The notes below the pieces were generated by a model. It ran no database searches and was not told the origin of the DNA. It saw only the letters and a list, made by a program, of their open reading frames with translations. 57,883 nucleotides of DNA from Microbacteriaceae bacterium (GTDB taxonomy: Bacteria > Actinomycetota > Actinomycetes > Actinomycetales > Microbacteriaceae), in contig JANXTR010000049.1 in assembly GCA_025352325.1 (NCBI GenBank), positions 1 to 57,883 of the forward strand, read 5' to 3'. Positions 24,733-31,986 of this stretch are shown here, piece after piece (within the stretch, counting starts at the first letter, position 1; every line of letters begins with the position of its first letter). Made by a program: the position numbers and the translations under genes.

Positions 24733-25329
24733 TCAGGGGTTCCCGCGGAAGATCTGTACGGCCTCGCGTACCGCGTAGAACACGATCACGAGACCGGCGA
24801 GGGGATCGGCCCACCACCAGCCCAACAGCAGGTCGAGCGCGATCCCGAGCAGCACGGCCACGGCGAGCAGAGCGTCGATGAAGGTCACCCGGCCCTCCGT
24901 CTGGAGCACGGGGTTGCCGAGCGCGCGCCCGGTGCGGGTCTTCAGCGCGGCGAGGGTGAACATGACGGTGGCGGTGATGCCGGTCCAGACGATGCCGCCG
25001 ACCGCGGGAACGGCGCGGTGGCCGTCGAGCAGGGTGACGAGCGACAGCACCAGAAGGTACGCGGCGAGAGCGAGGAAGGCGACCCCGATGATCCGCAGAG
25101 CGAGACGCTGTCGGGCCTCGCCGGTGCCGGAGAGCTCCCACAGCACGACGGCGGAGGCGCCGATCTCGATGAGGCTGTCGAGGCCGAACCCCGCGAGCGC
25201 GACCGAGGAGGCGGTGATCGCGAGCACCGCCAGCACGATCACCCCCACGACGTTCCAGCCGAGGGTGATCCACTCGAGGGCCATACCGCGCCGAAGCAGG
25301 GTGCCGCCCGGATCCGTTGCGGACGTCAC
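24733..25329 (-). CDS. Cation diffusion facilitator (CDF)-like transporter
   Basis: A 198-residue membrane protein with five to six helices. The first metal-site motif reads GFGLDSLIEIGAS, with the Asp retained, and the second half contains EGRVTFIDALLAVAVLLG and WWADPLAGLVIVFYAVREA. It is short and has no cytoplasmic C-terminal domain, like the YdfM-type CDF relatives. Zn2+, Fe2+ or another divalent cation is the likely cargo. The GTG at 25329 overlaps the PAP2 stop as GTGA, so it is coupled to the PAP2 and aquaporin genes upstream. Confidence 0.8.
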   Translation of the reverse strand: MTSATDPGGTLLRRGMALEWITLGWNVVGVIVLAVLAITASSVALAGFGLDSLIEIGASAVVLWELSGTGEARQRLALRIIGVAFLALAAYLLVLSLVTLLDGHRAVPAVGGIVWTGITATVMFTLAALKTRTGRALGNPVLQTEGRVTFIDALLAVAVLLGIALDLLLGWWWADPLAGLVIVFYAVREAVQIFRGNP

Positions 25330-25982
25330 GCCCGCTCCTCGACCGTCTCCGGAGAGAGGGGATGCACGAGGCAATGGCGACCACTCGGAGCCAGCAGCTC
25401 GACGACACCCGCCGCAAGCAGGGCGATCCCGATGCCGAGCACGGCTCCGGCCGCGACATCCGACAGCCAGTGGACTCCGAGGTAGGTGCGGCTCCAGGCC
25501 ATGAGGGCGATCCAGGCTCCGGCGAGTGCCCACGACCAGACACGTGGCAGGGCGAGGGCGAGGGAGGCGGCGACGGCCGCGGCCCAGGTGGTGTGACCGG
25601 ATGGGAACGCGAACGATCCGACGAGCTCGACCGCCCCCGTCGGGCGCGGTCGAGCGGAGAGCAGCTTGATCGCCGACGAGCAGGTGACGCCGATCTCCAC
25701 GGCGAGGAGGAGCGCGATCGCGGTGCGCCACTGGCGCAGGATCAGTGCGACGGCCATCGCACCCGCGCTGACGAACCAGGTTCCGGGCGACTTGCCGATC
25801 CAGGCCATCGCCTGCGCGACCGCAACACCGGGCGCCACCCGGTGGGACGCCATCAGCTCCTGCCACGCGGCATCCGGGCCCACCGGCAGAGCGGCGGCGG
25901 CAAAGCGGATCATCAGGCCGGCCGTGAGGACCAGCAGGATGGCGCCGACACCGAGGCCGAACTGCCTCCACGCGTGTCTCAT
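25326..25982 (-). CDS. PAP2-family membrane phosphatase
   Basis: A 218-residue integral membrane phosphatase. The three PAP2 motifs are complete: KLLSARPRP (about residue 105), FPSGHT, and SRTYLGVHWLSDV with its catalytic His. Six hydrophobic helices place the active site on the outer face. Likely substrates are lipid phosphates such as undecaprenyl pyrophosphate or phosphatidate. The ATG at 25982 overlaps the aquaporin stop (ATGA), and its own stop overlaps the CDF start. Its presence between metal transport and ars genes is unusual and gives no clear functional hint. Confidence 0.87.
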   Translation of the reverse strand: MRHAWRQFGLGVGAILLVLTAGLMIRFAAAALPVGPDAAWQELMASHRVAPGVAVAQAMAWIGKSPGTWFVSAGAMAVALILRQWRTAIALLLAVEIGVTCSSAIKLLSARPRPTGAVELVGSFAFPSGHTTWAAAVAASLALALPRVWSWALAGAWIALMAWSRTYLGVHWLSDVAAGAVLGIGIALLAAGVVELLAPSGRHCLVHPLSPETVEERA

Positions 25983-26650
25983 GCCTTCTCCCGTCGGCCG
26001 GTGAGGCCGATGATCACGCCACAGCCCACGGCTACTCCGACGAGCTGCGCGATCAGGAAACCGAGCGCGGATGCCGGTGCGATCCCCGCGAAGGTATCGC
26101 TCAGTATGCGCGCGACGGTGACGGCGGGGTTGGCGAACGACGTCGAGCTTGTGAAGAAATAGGCGGATCCGATCCAGGCGGCGACGACCACAGGAGTCCA
26201 GCTGCCGCGCCCAGTGCGGGCGAGCACGAAGATGAGGGTGATCAGTCCCGCGGTGGCGACCACTTCTCCGAGGGCTCGCCCCGGGCTCAGTCGCTCGGAC
26301 GTGCTGAGAGTGACCGCTGGGAGGGCGAACATCAGGTTCGCGAGGACGACTCCGAGCACACCCCCGAGCATCTGAGCAGCGAGATACACCCACGCATCGG
26401 CCCACGGTTGACGCCCGAGCATCGCGTCGACGACCGACACGGCGGGGTTGAGGTGAGCGCCGCTGATGGGCCCGAGCACGGCGATGAGAGCGAAAAGCCC
26501 GAACGACGTCGCGAGGGCGTTCTCGAGCAGCTGGAGTCCGCGGTCGCCGGGCGAGAGCTGTGAGGCGGCGATCCCCGACCCGACGACGATGGCGACGAGC
26601 AGCAGGGTGCCGAACAGTTCGGCGGCGAACCGCCGGCGCAGGGGGACCAT
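25979..26650 (-). CDS. MIP-family aquaporin/aquaglyceroporin, ars-linked
   Basis: A 223-residue channel with six helices and both pore signatures, SGAHLNPAVSVVDA in the first half and SFANPAVTVARI in the second. It lies five bases after arsR on the same strand. In known systems such as AqpS of rhizobia an ars-linked aquaporin lets As(OH)3 leave the cell after arsenate reduction; that is the likely role here, since no ArsB or Acr3 pump is visible. It could also admit trivalent metalloids. The ATG at 26650 is the only good start. Confidence 0.88.
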   Translation of the reverse strand: MVPLRRRFAAELFGTLLLVAIVVGSGIAASQLSPGDRGLQLLENALATSFGLFALIAVLGPISGAHLNPAVSVVDAMLGRQPWADAWVYLAAQMLGGVLGVVLANLMFALPAVTLSTSERLSPGRALGEVVATAGLITLIFVLARTGRGSWTPVVVAAWIGSAYFFTSSTSFANPAVTVARILSDTFAGIAPASALGFLIAQLVGVAVGCGVIIGLTGRREKA

Positions 26651-26655
26651 TCGGG

Positions 26656-27006
26656 TCAGACGGTCGCCAGGAGGCCGGCCAGCGAATCCAGCGAGCCGGG
26701 AACGATCGTGTAGTAGGCCCAGGTGCCGCGCTTGCTGCGCGACAGGATGCCCGACTCGACGAGCACCTTGAGGTGGTGAGACACAGTCGGCTGCGAGAGT
26801 TCGAGCGGCTCAGTGAGGTCGCACACGCACGCCTCTCCGTCTTCGTGGGCGGCGACCATGGAGATGAGTCGCAGGCGGGCCGGATCTGCGACAGCTTTCA
26901 GCGTCCGGGCGAGGCGCCCGGCGTCCAACTCCGAGATGACCTCCCGGGTGATCGGCGCGCAGCACGCGGCCAGGTCTCGCAGCGGAAGGAGTTCGGCGAC
27001 CGGCAT
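26656..27006 (-). CDS. arsR: ArsR-family arsenite-responsive repressor
   Basis: A 116-residue winged-helix repressor. Candidate As(III) ligands are the CxC in ACVCDLTEP at the start of the recognition region and a CC pair near residue 16 (LAACCAPI). The recognition helix reads LSQPTVSHHLKVLVESGIL. It is divergent from arsC, with a dyad-symmetric site between, and is followed by the aquaporin gene. The ATG at 27006 is taken; a TTG at 27024 would add six residues. Induction by arsenite is inferred from the cysteine pattern and neighbours. Confidence 0.9.
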   Translation of the reverse strand: MPVAELLPLRDLAACCAPITREVISELDAGRLARTLKAVADPARLRLISMVAAHEDGEACVCDLTEPLELSQPTVSHHLKVLVESGILSRSKRGTWAYYTIVPGSLDSLAGLLATV

Positions 27007-27025
27007 GCGAGCATCCTGACACAAA

Positions 27026-27043
27026 CATTGACGAGCGTCGATG
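27026..27043. promoter_or_regulatory. Candidate ArsR operator
   Basis: CATTGACGAGCGTCGATG is an imperfect inverted repeat (CAT.GACG / CGTC.ATG) located 20 bases before the arsR start and about 53 before arsC. A second small palindrome, GCATCGATGC, follows at 27062-27071. The position in the divergent promoter fits repression of both genes. Confidence 0.5.
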
Positions 27044-27095
27044 TTTTGGGCGATACTCGGTGCATCGATGCTCATCGATCGACTGGGGGATCCTC

Positions 27096-27512
27096 GTGGC
27101 TGACACACCGATCGTGCTCTTCGTCTGCGTCCACAACGCGGGCCGTTCGCAGATGGCAGCCGGCTTCATGCGCCAGCTCTCGGGCGACTCTGTCGAGGTG
27201 CGCTCCGGTGGCTCCGAGCCGGGAGACCAGATCAACCCGATCGCCATCGCCGCGATGGCCGAAGTGGGGATCGACATCTCCCAGGCGGTGCCTCAGTTGA
27301 TGACGACCGACCAGGTGCGTGACTCGGACGTCGTCATCACCATGGGATGCGGCGACGTCTGCCCGATCTTCCCCGGCAAGCGCTACGAGGACTGGGAGCT
27401 GACGGATCCGGCGGGTCGCGGGATCGACGAGGTGCGTCCGATCCGTGACGACATCAAACGGCGGGTGACCGAGCTGCTGGCCGAGATCACCGGCGAGCCG
27501 GTTTCCGCGTGA
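27096..27512 (+). CDS. arsC: Arsenate reductase, low-molecular-weight phosphatase type
   Basis: A 138-residue enzyme reducing arsenate to arsenite. The phosphatase-like loop CVHNAGRSQ at about residues 10-18 holds the nucleophilic Cys and anion-binding Arg; MGCGDVCPIFPGKRYEDW follows with further cysteines, and DWELTDPAG matches the family. Actinobacterial enzymes of this type use mycothiol and mycoredoxin. The GTG at 27096 has GGGGGA five bases upstream. Forty bases after its stop lies a very short Cys-rich gene with its own ribosome site. Confidence 0.92.
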   Translation: MADTPIVLFVCVHNAGRSQMAAGFMRQLSGDSVEVRSGGSEPGDQINPIAIAAMAEVGIDISQAVPQLMTTDQVRDSDVVITMGCGDVCPIFPGKRYEDWELTDPAGRGIDEVRPIRDDIKRRVTELLAEITGEPVSA

Positions 27513-27552
27513 CGATGACGACCGTGACGATGACCACCGAGAGGAGACGACC

Positions 27553-27618
27553 ATGACCGAGTGCTGCGACACGAGCTGTTGCACAGAGAACTGTGCCGAT
27601 GGCTGCATCTGCTGCTGA
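27553..27618 (+). CDS. Cysteine-rich 21-residue micropeptide in the ars operon
   Basis: A 21-codon frame with ATG at 27553 preceded by GAGGAG (27541-27546) at six bases, an excellent ribosome site. Eight residues are Cys, at positions 4, 5, 9, 10, 14, 18, 20 and 21, arranged as three CC pairs with C-x3/x4-C spacing; the rest are polar or acidic. Such density strongly suggests binding of As(III) or a soft metal, like a minimal metallothionein. It lies directly after arsC on the same strand. I recognise no named family. Function is inference; the frame and ribosome site are plainly visible. Confidence 0.65.
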   Translation: MTECCDTSCCTENCADGCICC

Positions 27619-27629
27619 CGGCCTCCGAT

Positions 27630-27677
27630 GAAGCCGCTGGCGAAGCCCCCGACGAAGCCCCCGACGAAGCCCCCGAT
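27630..27677 (+). repeat. Four 12-bp tandem repeats
   Basis: Copies of GAAGCCCCCGAC at 27642-27653, 27654-27665 and 27666-27677 (one final mismatch), preceded by a degenerate copy at 27630-27641. The plus strand would encode KPPT repeats from an ATG at 27628, without a ribosome site. It lies between the Cys-rich peptide and the convergent FHA gene. Confidence 0.7.
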
Positions 27678-27681
27678 CGGT

Positions 27682-28188
27682 TCAGGCCGGCCGGGGCCTG
27701 CCGTCTTCGTGATCCGCGGCGTAGTCGGGACGCCCCGGCTGACTGGGCTGGCGGGCCAGCTCGCCGCCTGCCCGTCCGCCGTGCGGGCGGCCGTGATCGG
27801 CGTTCTCGTCGCGGCTGAAGAACATCGACCAGCTGCCGAGCTCCACCTTGGCGCCGGTCCTCAGCACGTTGCGCTCCGGGATCCCTGCGTCGCTTAACGC
27901 GGGCGTCGGTTCGGGTGCGCCGACCAGGTGAAGCACGTACTCGTCATCCTCCTCGTGCACGATCGTCGCCTGCTCGGGGTCGAGACCCGCCAGTTGCAGC
28001 GTCGAGCCGTCGGACGAGCCGATGGTTGTTACGTCGTCGACGAGCGGGAACTCCCGCGCGGGTGAACCGTCCCAGTCCTCGCCGACGTTGAAGACGAGAC
28101 GCGGGTTGCCCGCGCCCCACGCAGCGTGTGTGGTGGTCGGACGTTCGGTATCCGGCTCGTTCGTGCTCGGCTCGTTCGTGGGGGTCAT
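27682..28188 (-). CDS. FHA-domain protein
   Basis: A 168-residue soluble protein. After a Thr/Pro/Glu-rich N terminus of about 25 residues it has an FHA-like fold (NPRLVFNVGED, TTIGSSDGSTLQLAGLDPEQATIVHEED, VLRTGAKVELGSWSMFFSRDE). FHA domains bind phosphothreonine. The usual SRxH loop is replaced by a degenerate EQATIVH. The C-terminal 40 residues are low-complexity and polar. The ATG at 28188 follows GAAGGAG at six bases. A small membrane protein gene lies just upstream and overlaps in another frame. Confidence 0.75.
   Translation of the reverse strand: MTPTNEPSTNEPDTERPTTTHAAWGAGNPRLVFNVGEDWDGSPAREFPLVDDVTTIGSSDGSTLQLAGLDPEQATIVHEEDDEYVLHLVGAPEPTPALSDAGIPERNVLRTGAKVELGSWSMFFSRDENADHGRPHGGRAGGELARQPSQPGRPDYAADHEDGRPRPA
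27683..27700 (+). terminator. Hairpin at the convergent end of the ars and FHA genes
   Basis: CAGGCC (27683-27688) pairs with GGCCTG (27695-27700) around a six-base loop that is itself GC-rich. It overlaps the last codons of the FHA gene and has no T-run, so it is a candidate for either direction. Confidence 0.4.
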
Positions 28189-28483
28189 CGACTGCTCCTT
28201 CGCTCAAACGCTGTTCGGAGCGGGCGCGCGTCAGGTCTGCCGCGAGACGCGGCGAATCGAGGGATGCCGGGGCCGCGCCGCGTGCGCCCCGCCGTCCCCG
28301 CGCGATCCCGACGCCGACCAGCGCGCCGGCCGCGACGGTCAGCGCGACACCCGCGATCCGGATCCCGGTCTCGAACTCGGCGGATTGGGCGGCAGTCCAG
28401 CGCGGCGTCGCGATGCTGCCGGTGAACAGCGTGGCGAGAATCGTGCCAGTAGCGGCGATGCCGACCCTGCGCCACGGTCTCAC
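27944..28483 (-). CDS. Small membrane protein, 3' end uncertain
   Basis: From GTG at 28483 the frame encodes two hydrophobic helices (GIAATGTILATLFTGSIA and GIRIAGVALTVAAGALVGVGIA) followed by a basic RGRRGARG stretch and a polar tail. The N-terminal 90 residues look real. The frame then continues across the entire start of the FHA gene to 27944, which is implausible. Another frame ends at 28185, overlapping the FHA start as ATGA, so a one-base frameshift near 28200-28280 would give a compact gene coupled to FHA. No family recognised. Confidence 0.45.
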   Translation of the reverse strand: MRPWRRVGIAATGTILATLFTGSIATPRWTAAQSAEFETGIRIAGVALTVAAGALVGVGIARGRRGARGAAPASLDSPRLAADLTRARSEQRLSEGAVDDPHERAEHERAGYRTSDHHTRCVGRGQPASRLQRRRGLGRFTRAGVPARRRRNNHRLVRRLDAATGGSRPRAGDDRARGG

Positions 28484-28488
28484 GCCGG

Positions 28489-28713
28489 TCAGTGATCGAC
28501 GAGCGTGATCTCGAAGGAGAACAGGTCGGGCCGGTAGCAGTGGTGGCCGAACTCGGCGGGAAGCAGGTCGCCAGCGCGGATGGCATCCTCGAGGCGGGTC
28601 GCGATCTGCAAGTACAGCGGCAGCGGCCCCGAGAGGTCGGTCAAGCGCTTGGCGAGATCGGCGGATCCGAAGGCCCGGCCGCGCGCCGCGCGAGGGCCGG
28701 CATGGGCGGCCAT
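28489..28713 (-). pseudogene. GntR-type regulator remnant
   Basis: Seventy-four codons from ATG at 28713. LTDLSGPLPLYLQIATRLEDAIRAGDLLPAE is the N-terminal start of a GntR winged helix. It is joined directly to FGHHCYRPDLFSFEITLVDH, which resembles the end of a UTRA ligand domain. The recognition helix and nearly all of the ligand domain are missing. It lies twenty bases from tRNA-Lys. An internally deleted relic is the best reading; a functional short protein is unlikely. Confidence 0.5.
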
Positions 28714-28733
28714 CGACTCATCTCGTGCAAGGG

Positions 28734-28806
28734 TGGGCCCGGTGGGGCTCGAACCCACGACCCGCGGATTAAAAGTCCGATGCTCTGCCAACTGAGCTAC
28801 GGGCCC
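28734..28806 (-). tRNA. tRNA-Lys (anticodon UUU)
   Basis: Reverse-strand cloverleaf of 73 bases. The acceptor stem GGGCCCG pairs with CGGGCCC plus discriminator A. The D arm is GCTC AGTTGGCA GAGC. The anticodon arm CGGAC-TTTTAAT-CCG carries TTT at 28771-28773. The T arm GTGGG TTCGAGC CCCAC follows. CCA is not encoded. All stems pair as expected. Confidence 0.97.
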
Positions 28807-28880
28807 GTGGCCTCCAGCGTAGCGCGGCCGCGACAGCCGCACGGGCTGTCCGCCACGCTCGCGCGGCTACCCTGGAACGC

Positions 28881-29510
28881 ATGGCCGACGACTTCCACAG
28901 GCCCGCGTTCTTCGGCGGGGGAGAGTTCGAGGCGTTCGCGGGCGGAGAGGATCCGGCCGCCGTCATGCGCGCCGCACACGACAGCGCGCACATGCTGCTG
29001 TCGCGAGCGCAGGACAGCGACGACCCCGACGTCGTCGACCGCCTCGTCCACTACACCGATGAGCACGGCATCGACGCGCTGGCCGAACTCTGGGCACGCT
29101 CCGCAGCGCACAGCCTGCCGGGCGCCCTCTGGCGCATCTACCTGGTGCGGGTGATGATCCGCCAGGATCCGGGGGGTGTCGCCCTGCTCTTCCAGCGCGG
29201 CACCGAGGTCCTCAGCACGATCGACGCCGTGGTTGCCGGTGCGCCCACCCCGGCCGGGCCGCAGGAGGTTACCGACCTGGCCGACCGCATCCTGCGCGGG
29301 CTGTTCGAGGGCGACTTCGCGATCGCGCTCGAGCGCGCTGCCGCGTTCTGCCGGGTCGAGGCGGCGGGAGCGTCCAGCATCGCCGATGATCAGGATGCCG
29401 CGAACCCCGAGCGGGCGAGCGAACTCACGACCCGCGCGCTCCGGTTGACCACAACCGCTGACGAGCTGGGGTGGTGCGCGCGGATGTTCCGCGCCGGCAC
29501 CCTCGACTGA
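28881..29510 (+). CDS. Conserved actinobacterial protein of unknown function
   Basis: A 209-residue soluble protein, mostly helical and rich in Ala, Glu and Asp. Distinctive stretches are HDSAHMLLSRAQ, YTDEHGIDALAELWARSAAH, LPGALWRIYLVRVMIRQDP and LADRILRGLFEGDFAIALER. Similar proteins are common in Microbacteriaceae and relatives, sometimes mislabelled as an RNA polymerase subunit; I know of no demonstrated role. It appears leaderless: TACCCT lies seven bases before the ATG at 28881. It is divergent from tRNA-Lys and alone in its transcript. Confidence 0.8.
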   Translation: MADDFHRPAFFGGGEFEAFAGGEDPAAVMRAAHDSAHMLLSRAQDSDDPDVVDRLVHYTDEHGIDALAELWARSAAHSLPGALWRIYLVRVMIRQDPGGVALLFQRGTEVLSTIDAVVAGAPTPAGPQEVTDLADRILRGLFEGDFAIALERAAAFCRVEAAGASSIADDQDAANPERASELTTRALRLTTTADELGWCARMFRAGTLD

Positions 29511-29924
29511 CCCCGCCGTGCCCTGCCCGGGGCGCCGCGGGCAGCGCGCCGCGGCGAGGTTGCCGCGAACGTTGCCGAATGGGTGTTCGCGTCACGGGGA
29601 AGCACCATTTGGCATCATTCGTGAAGTTATGGATTGATGGCCCGCCGCGTTCGCGGAGCGCGGACTCCGTCGACTGGCGCGCGTGGATCTGTAAACTGTT
29701 CACGCCGGGCCGCGGTAACCCCGGGCTCCATTTTCCGCCGCTTCGAGCGGCCTTCTGCCGAGAGGCGTTCCGCGGTCCGGCGCTCACCCACCCCCGCCGC
29801 GCCGCGACCTGCGCGCCGCGGATTCTCGTGCGCGCCGAGGAGTTGCGGCGCGGGTGCGACTTTCGGGAGCGCAGGCGCGGAGCAGGAGCGCAGGCGCGGA
29901 GCAGGCGCGCAGGCGGAGGTGGCG
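29511..29924. repeat. Gene-free stretch with a 19-bp tandem duplication
   Basis: No convincing gene lies in these 414 bases. The first 150 bases are less GC-rich than average and include ATTTGGCATCATTCGTGAAG. At the right end GAGCGCAGGCGCGGAGCAG occurs at 29867-29885 and again at 29886-29904, followed by a partial third copy to 29916. The repeat abuts the 3' end of the convergent RidA gene and may arise by slippage. Confidence 0.6.
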
Positions 29925-30314
29925 CTACGCGGAGGAGCCCTTCAGCGCGGTGACCTCGATCTCGACCTTCATGGCGGGGCTCGACAGACCGGCCTCGATC
30001 ATCATCGCGGCCGGCTTCGCCACCGAGAACGCGGCGCGCATCGCCGGCCAGCACTCCTCGAAGGCCGAGCCGTCGGGCAGCACGTACGTCACGCGCACCA
30101 CCTCGTCCAGACTCGAGCCCGCTTCCGCGAGGGCGGCGGCGATGTTGGCGAAGCACTGTGCGGTCTGCTCGGCGAGATCGTCGGAGATGGTCATCGCCGA
30201 GTAGTCGTAGCCGGTCGTGCCCGAGACGAACACCCAGTCGCCGGCGACGACGGCGCGCGAGTATCCCATCTGGGTCTCGAACGTCGAACCGGAGCTGATG
30301 AACTGACGGGGCAT
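29925..30314 (-). CDS. RidA/YjgF-family protein
   Basis: A 129-residue member of the RidA superfamily, which hydrolyses reactive enamine/imine intermediates from amino-acid metabolism. Conserved parts include the N-terminal SSGSTFETQMGYSRAV, FVSGTTGYDYS, QTAQCFANI and the active-site RVTYVLPDG, with Arg preserved. Proteins of this fold act as trimers in the cytoplasm. The ATG at 30314 gives the standard length. It is divergent from sigK. This subgroup may not have the classical deaminase activity, as the C-terminal motif differs (KVEIEVTALKG). Confidence 0.85.
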   Translation of the reverse strand: MPRQFISSGSTFETQMGYSRAVVAGDWVFVSGTTGYDYSAMTISDDLAEQTAQCFANIAAALAEAGSSLDEVVRVTYVLPDGSAFEECWPAMRAAFSVAKPAAMMIEAGLSSPAMKVEIEVTALKGSSA

Positions 30315-30530
30315 CACCCCAGCCAAGCGCCGCTCGACCCGCGATCCGCTCGGACACGCCGATGTGCGGCGGCGAAGCACCGCTGCGACGCACGGATCGC
30401 TGCTCGACGCCGGCGAGCGCGGCATCCCGTCATCCGGGTGAATCCCGGGAATCCCCCGCACACCCCCAAACCCTTCGGGCAACAGCACCGAACCCATTCC
30501 GACCCACCCAACACCCGAGAAGGTCGTGAC

Positions 30531-31127
30531 ATGCTTGCTGCTGTGACTCGAGATCTCGGCGATGTGGACGCAACCGCGCCCACGCTGTCGAACGAGGATC
30601 TACTGCAATATGTCGCCTCGGGCGATCGGCGGGCATTCGCTGAGTTGTACGACCGCACCGCTCCTCGAGTCTTCGGACTCGTGAAGCGACTCCTGCGGGA
30701 CCACGCGCAGTCCGAAGAGGTGACCCAGGAGATCTTCCTGGAGATCTGGCAGTCGGCGACGCGGTACGACACCAGCAAGGGCGGCGCGATCGCCTGGATG
30801 CTCACGATGGCTCACCGTCGGGCGGTTGACCGGGTCAGGGCCTCCCAGGCCAGCCGGGACCGCGACCAGCGCATCGGCATCCGGGACTTCGTCGCCGAGT
30901 ACGACACGGTGTCGCAGAACGTGGAAGTACGCATCGAGACGGAACGAGTGAAGGAGGCCATGATGCGATTGACAGAACTGCAACGCCAGGCCGTCCAGCT
31001 CGCCTACTTCGGTGGGTTCAGCCACAGTGAGGTCGCGACAATGCTCAGCGTGCCCATCGGCACGGTGAAGACCCGACTGCGTGACGGCATGATCCGCCTG
31101 CGCGATGAACTAGGTGTGGCCTCATGA
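30531..31127 (+). CDS. sigK: ECF sigma factor, SigK-like
   Basis: A 198-residue extracytoplasmic-function sigma factor. Region 2 contains DRRAFAELYDRTAPRVFGLV and EEVTQEIFLEIWQSATRYD, and region 4 contains AVQLAYFGGFSHSEVATMLSVP and GTVKTRLRDGM. Its stop overlaps the anti-sigma gene start (ATGA), the arrangement of sigK-rskA in actinobacteria. The ATG at 30531 follows GAGAAGG by eight bases. In mycobacteria SigK responds to redox state through a Cys pair; no Cys is obvious here, so the signal may differ. Autoregulation is likely but no consensus -35/-10 pair could be fixed. Confidence 0.9.
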   Translation: MLAAVTRDLGDVDATAPTLSNEDLLQYVASGDRRAFAELYDRTAPRVFGLVKRLLRDHAQSEEVTQEIFLEIWQSATRYDTSKGGAIAWMLTMAHRRAVDRVRASQASRDRDQRIGIRDFVAEYDTVSQNVEVRIETERVKEAMMRLTELQRQAVQLAYFGGFSHSEVATMLSVPIGTVKTRLRDGMIRLRDELGVAS

Positions 31128-31942
31128 ACCCGAAGCCGTCTAAGGACCTGGCCCTGAACAGTGGGGCCTACGTGCTCCACGCTCTGAGCGACGTCGAGAA
31201 CGCGCAGTTCGAGAAGCTGCTCGCCGAGTCCGAGGAGACCCGCGCCGAAGTCATTGAACTCGCCGATACTGCTGTCGAGCTCGGCCTCTCGGTCGCGCCT
31301 GTCGACCCGCCCGCCTCGTTGCGCGTCAGCATCCTGGATGCCATCGCCACCACTGCGCAGCTGGCGCCGCTCTCAGCGTCGGATGACGTCGACGAGAGCG
31401 AGCACGAACTCGCCTCGGTCGCGCCGGTCATCGGCACGGCCCCGGTTGTGCACCTCGCCGAGGAGCGCGCCCGTCGCCGCTGGTACACCCGGCCCGTGAC
31501 GACTCTGGTCGCCGCGGCGGCCGCTGTTGCCCTGATGTTCGGGGGCGGGGTCGTCATCAACTCTGTGATCCAGGGTCAGCAGCTCACGGCGTCCGCGTCG
31601 CAGATCAACCAAATCCAGGCGGCCTCGGACTACCACCGACGCACCGTGGATGTCTCCAGCGGAGGTTCCGCGACGGTGATCTGGTCGGTATCCCAGCGTC
31701 GTTCAGCGCTGCTCGGGACCGGCATGACGAAGCTGCCAAGCAGCCTGACCTACGAACTCTGGTACATCGGAGCCGACGGCGCGAAGCCGGCGGGCACCTT
31801 CGACGTCGACGGGACGACGACGCAAAGCGTCGTGCTCACGGGCAAGATGAGCGCAGGCGACTCGATCGGCGTCACGATCGAGCCGGCGGGCGGGTCCACG
31901 AAGCCCTCCACCGACCCGATCGCGGTCGTCACCACGGCGTAA
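31124..31942 (+). CDS. rskA: Membrane anti-sigma factor, RskA-like
   Basis: A 272-residue single-span protein. The N-terminal anti-sigma domain starts NSGAYVLHALSDVENAQFEKLL, typical of RskA. One transmembrane helix (TTLVAAAAAVALMFGGGVVI) lies near residues 125-145, and an external RskA C-terminal domain follows (GGSATVIWSVSQRRSALLG, SLTYELWYIGADGAKPAG). It holds SigK inactive at the membrane until cleaved by site-1/site-2 proteases. It is translated with sigK through a four-base overlap, and ends before a strong bidirectional hairpin. Confidence 0.9.
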   Translation: MNPKPSKDLALNSGAYVLHALSDVENAQFEKLLAESEETRAEVIELADTAVELGLSVAPVDPPASLRVSILDAIATTAQLAPLSASDDVDESEHELASVAPVIGTAPVVHLAEERARRRWYTRPVTTLVAAAAAVALMFGGGVVINSVIQGQQLTASASQINQIQAASDYHRRTVDVSSGGSATVIWSVSQRRSALLGTGMTKLPSSLTYELWYIGADGAKPAGTFDVDGTTTQSVVLTGKMSAGDSIGVTIEPAGGSTKPSTDPIAVVTTA

Positions 31943-31986
31943 GCGGACCGTCGGCCGAGACGGTCGTCGGCGCTGGCGCCGCGTGA

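Noticed and set aside
27630-29916. Possible CRISPR array from the repeats at 27630-27677 and 29867-29904
   Set aside because: The units are contiguous 12- and 19-bp tandems without spacers, and no cas genes are present.
30315-30530. SigK-type -35/-10 promoter upstream of sigK
   Set aside because: TCATCC and GGGAATCCC occur, but no partner box at a proper spacing could be fixed, so no promoter is claimed.
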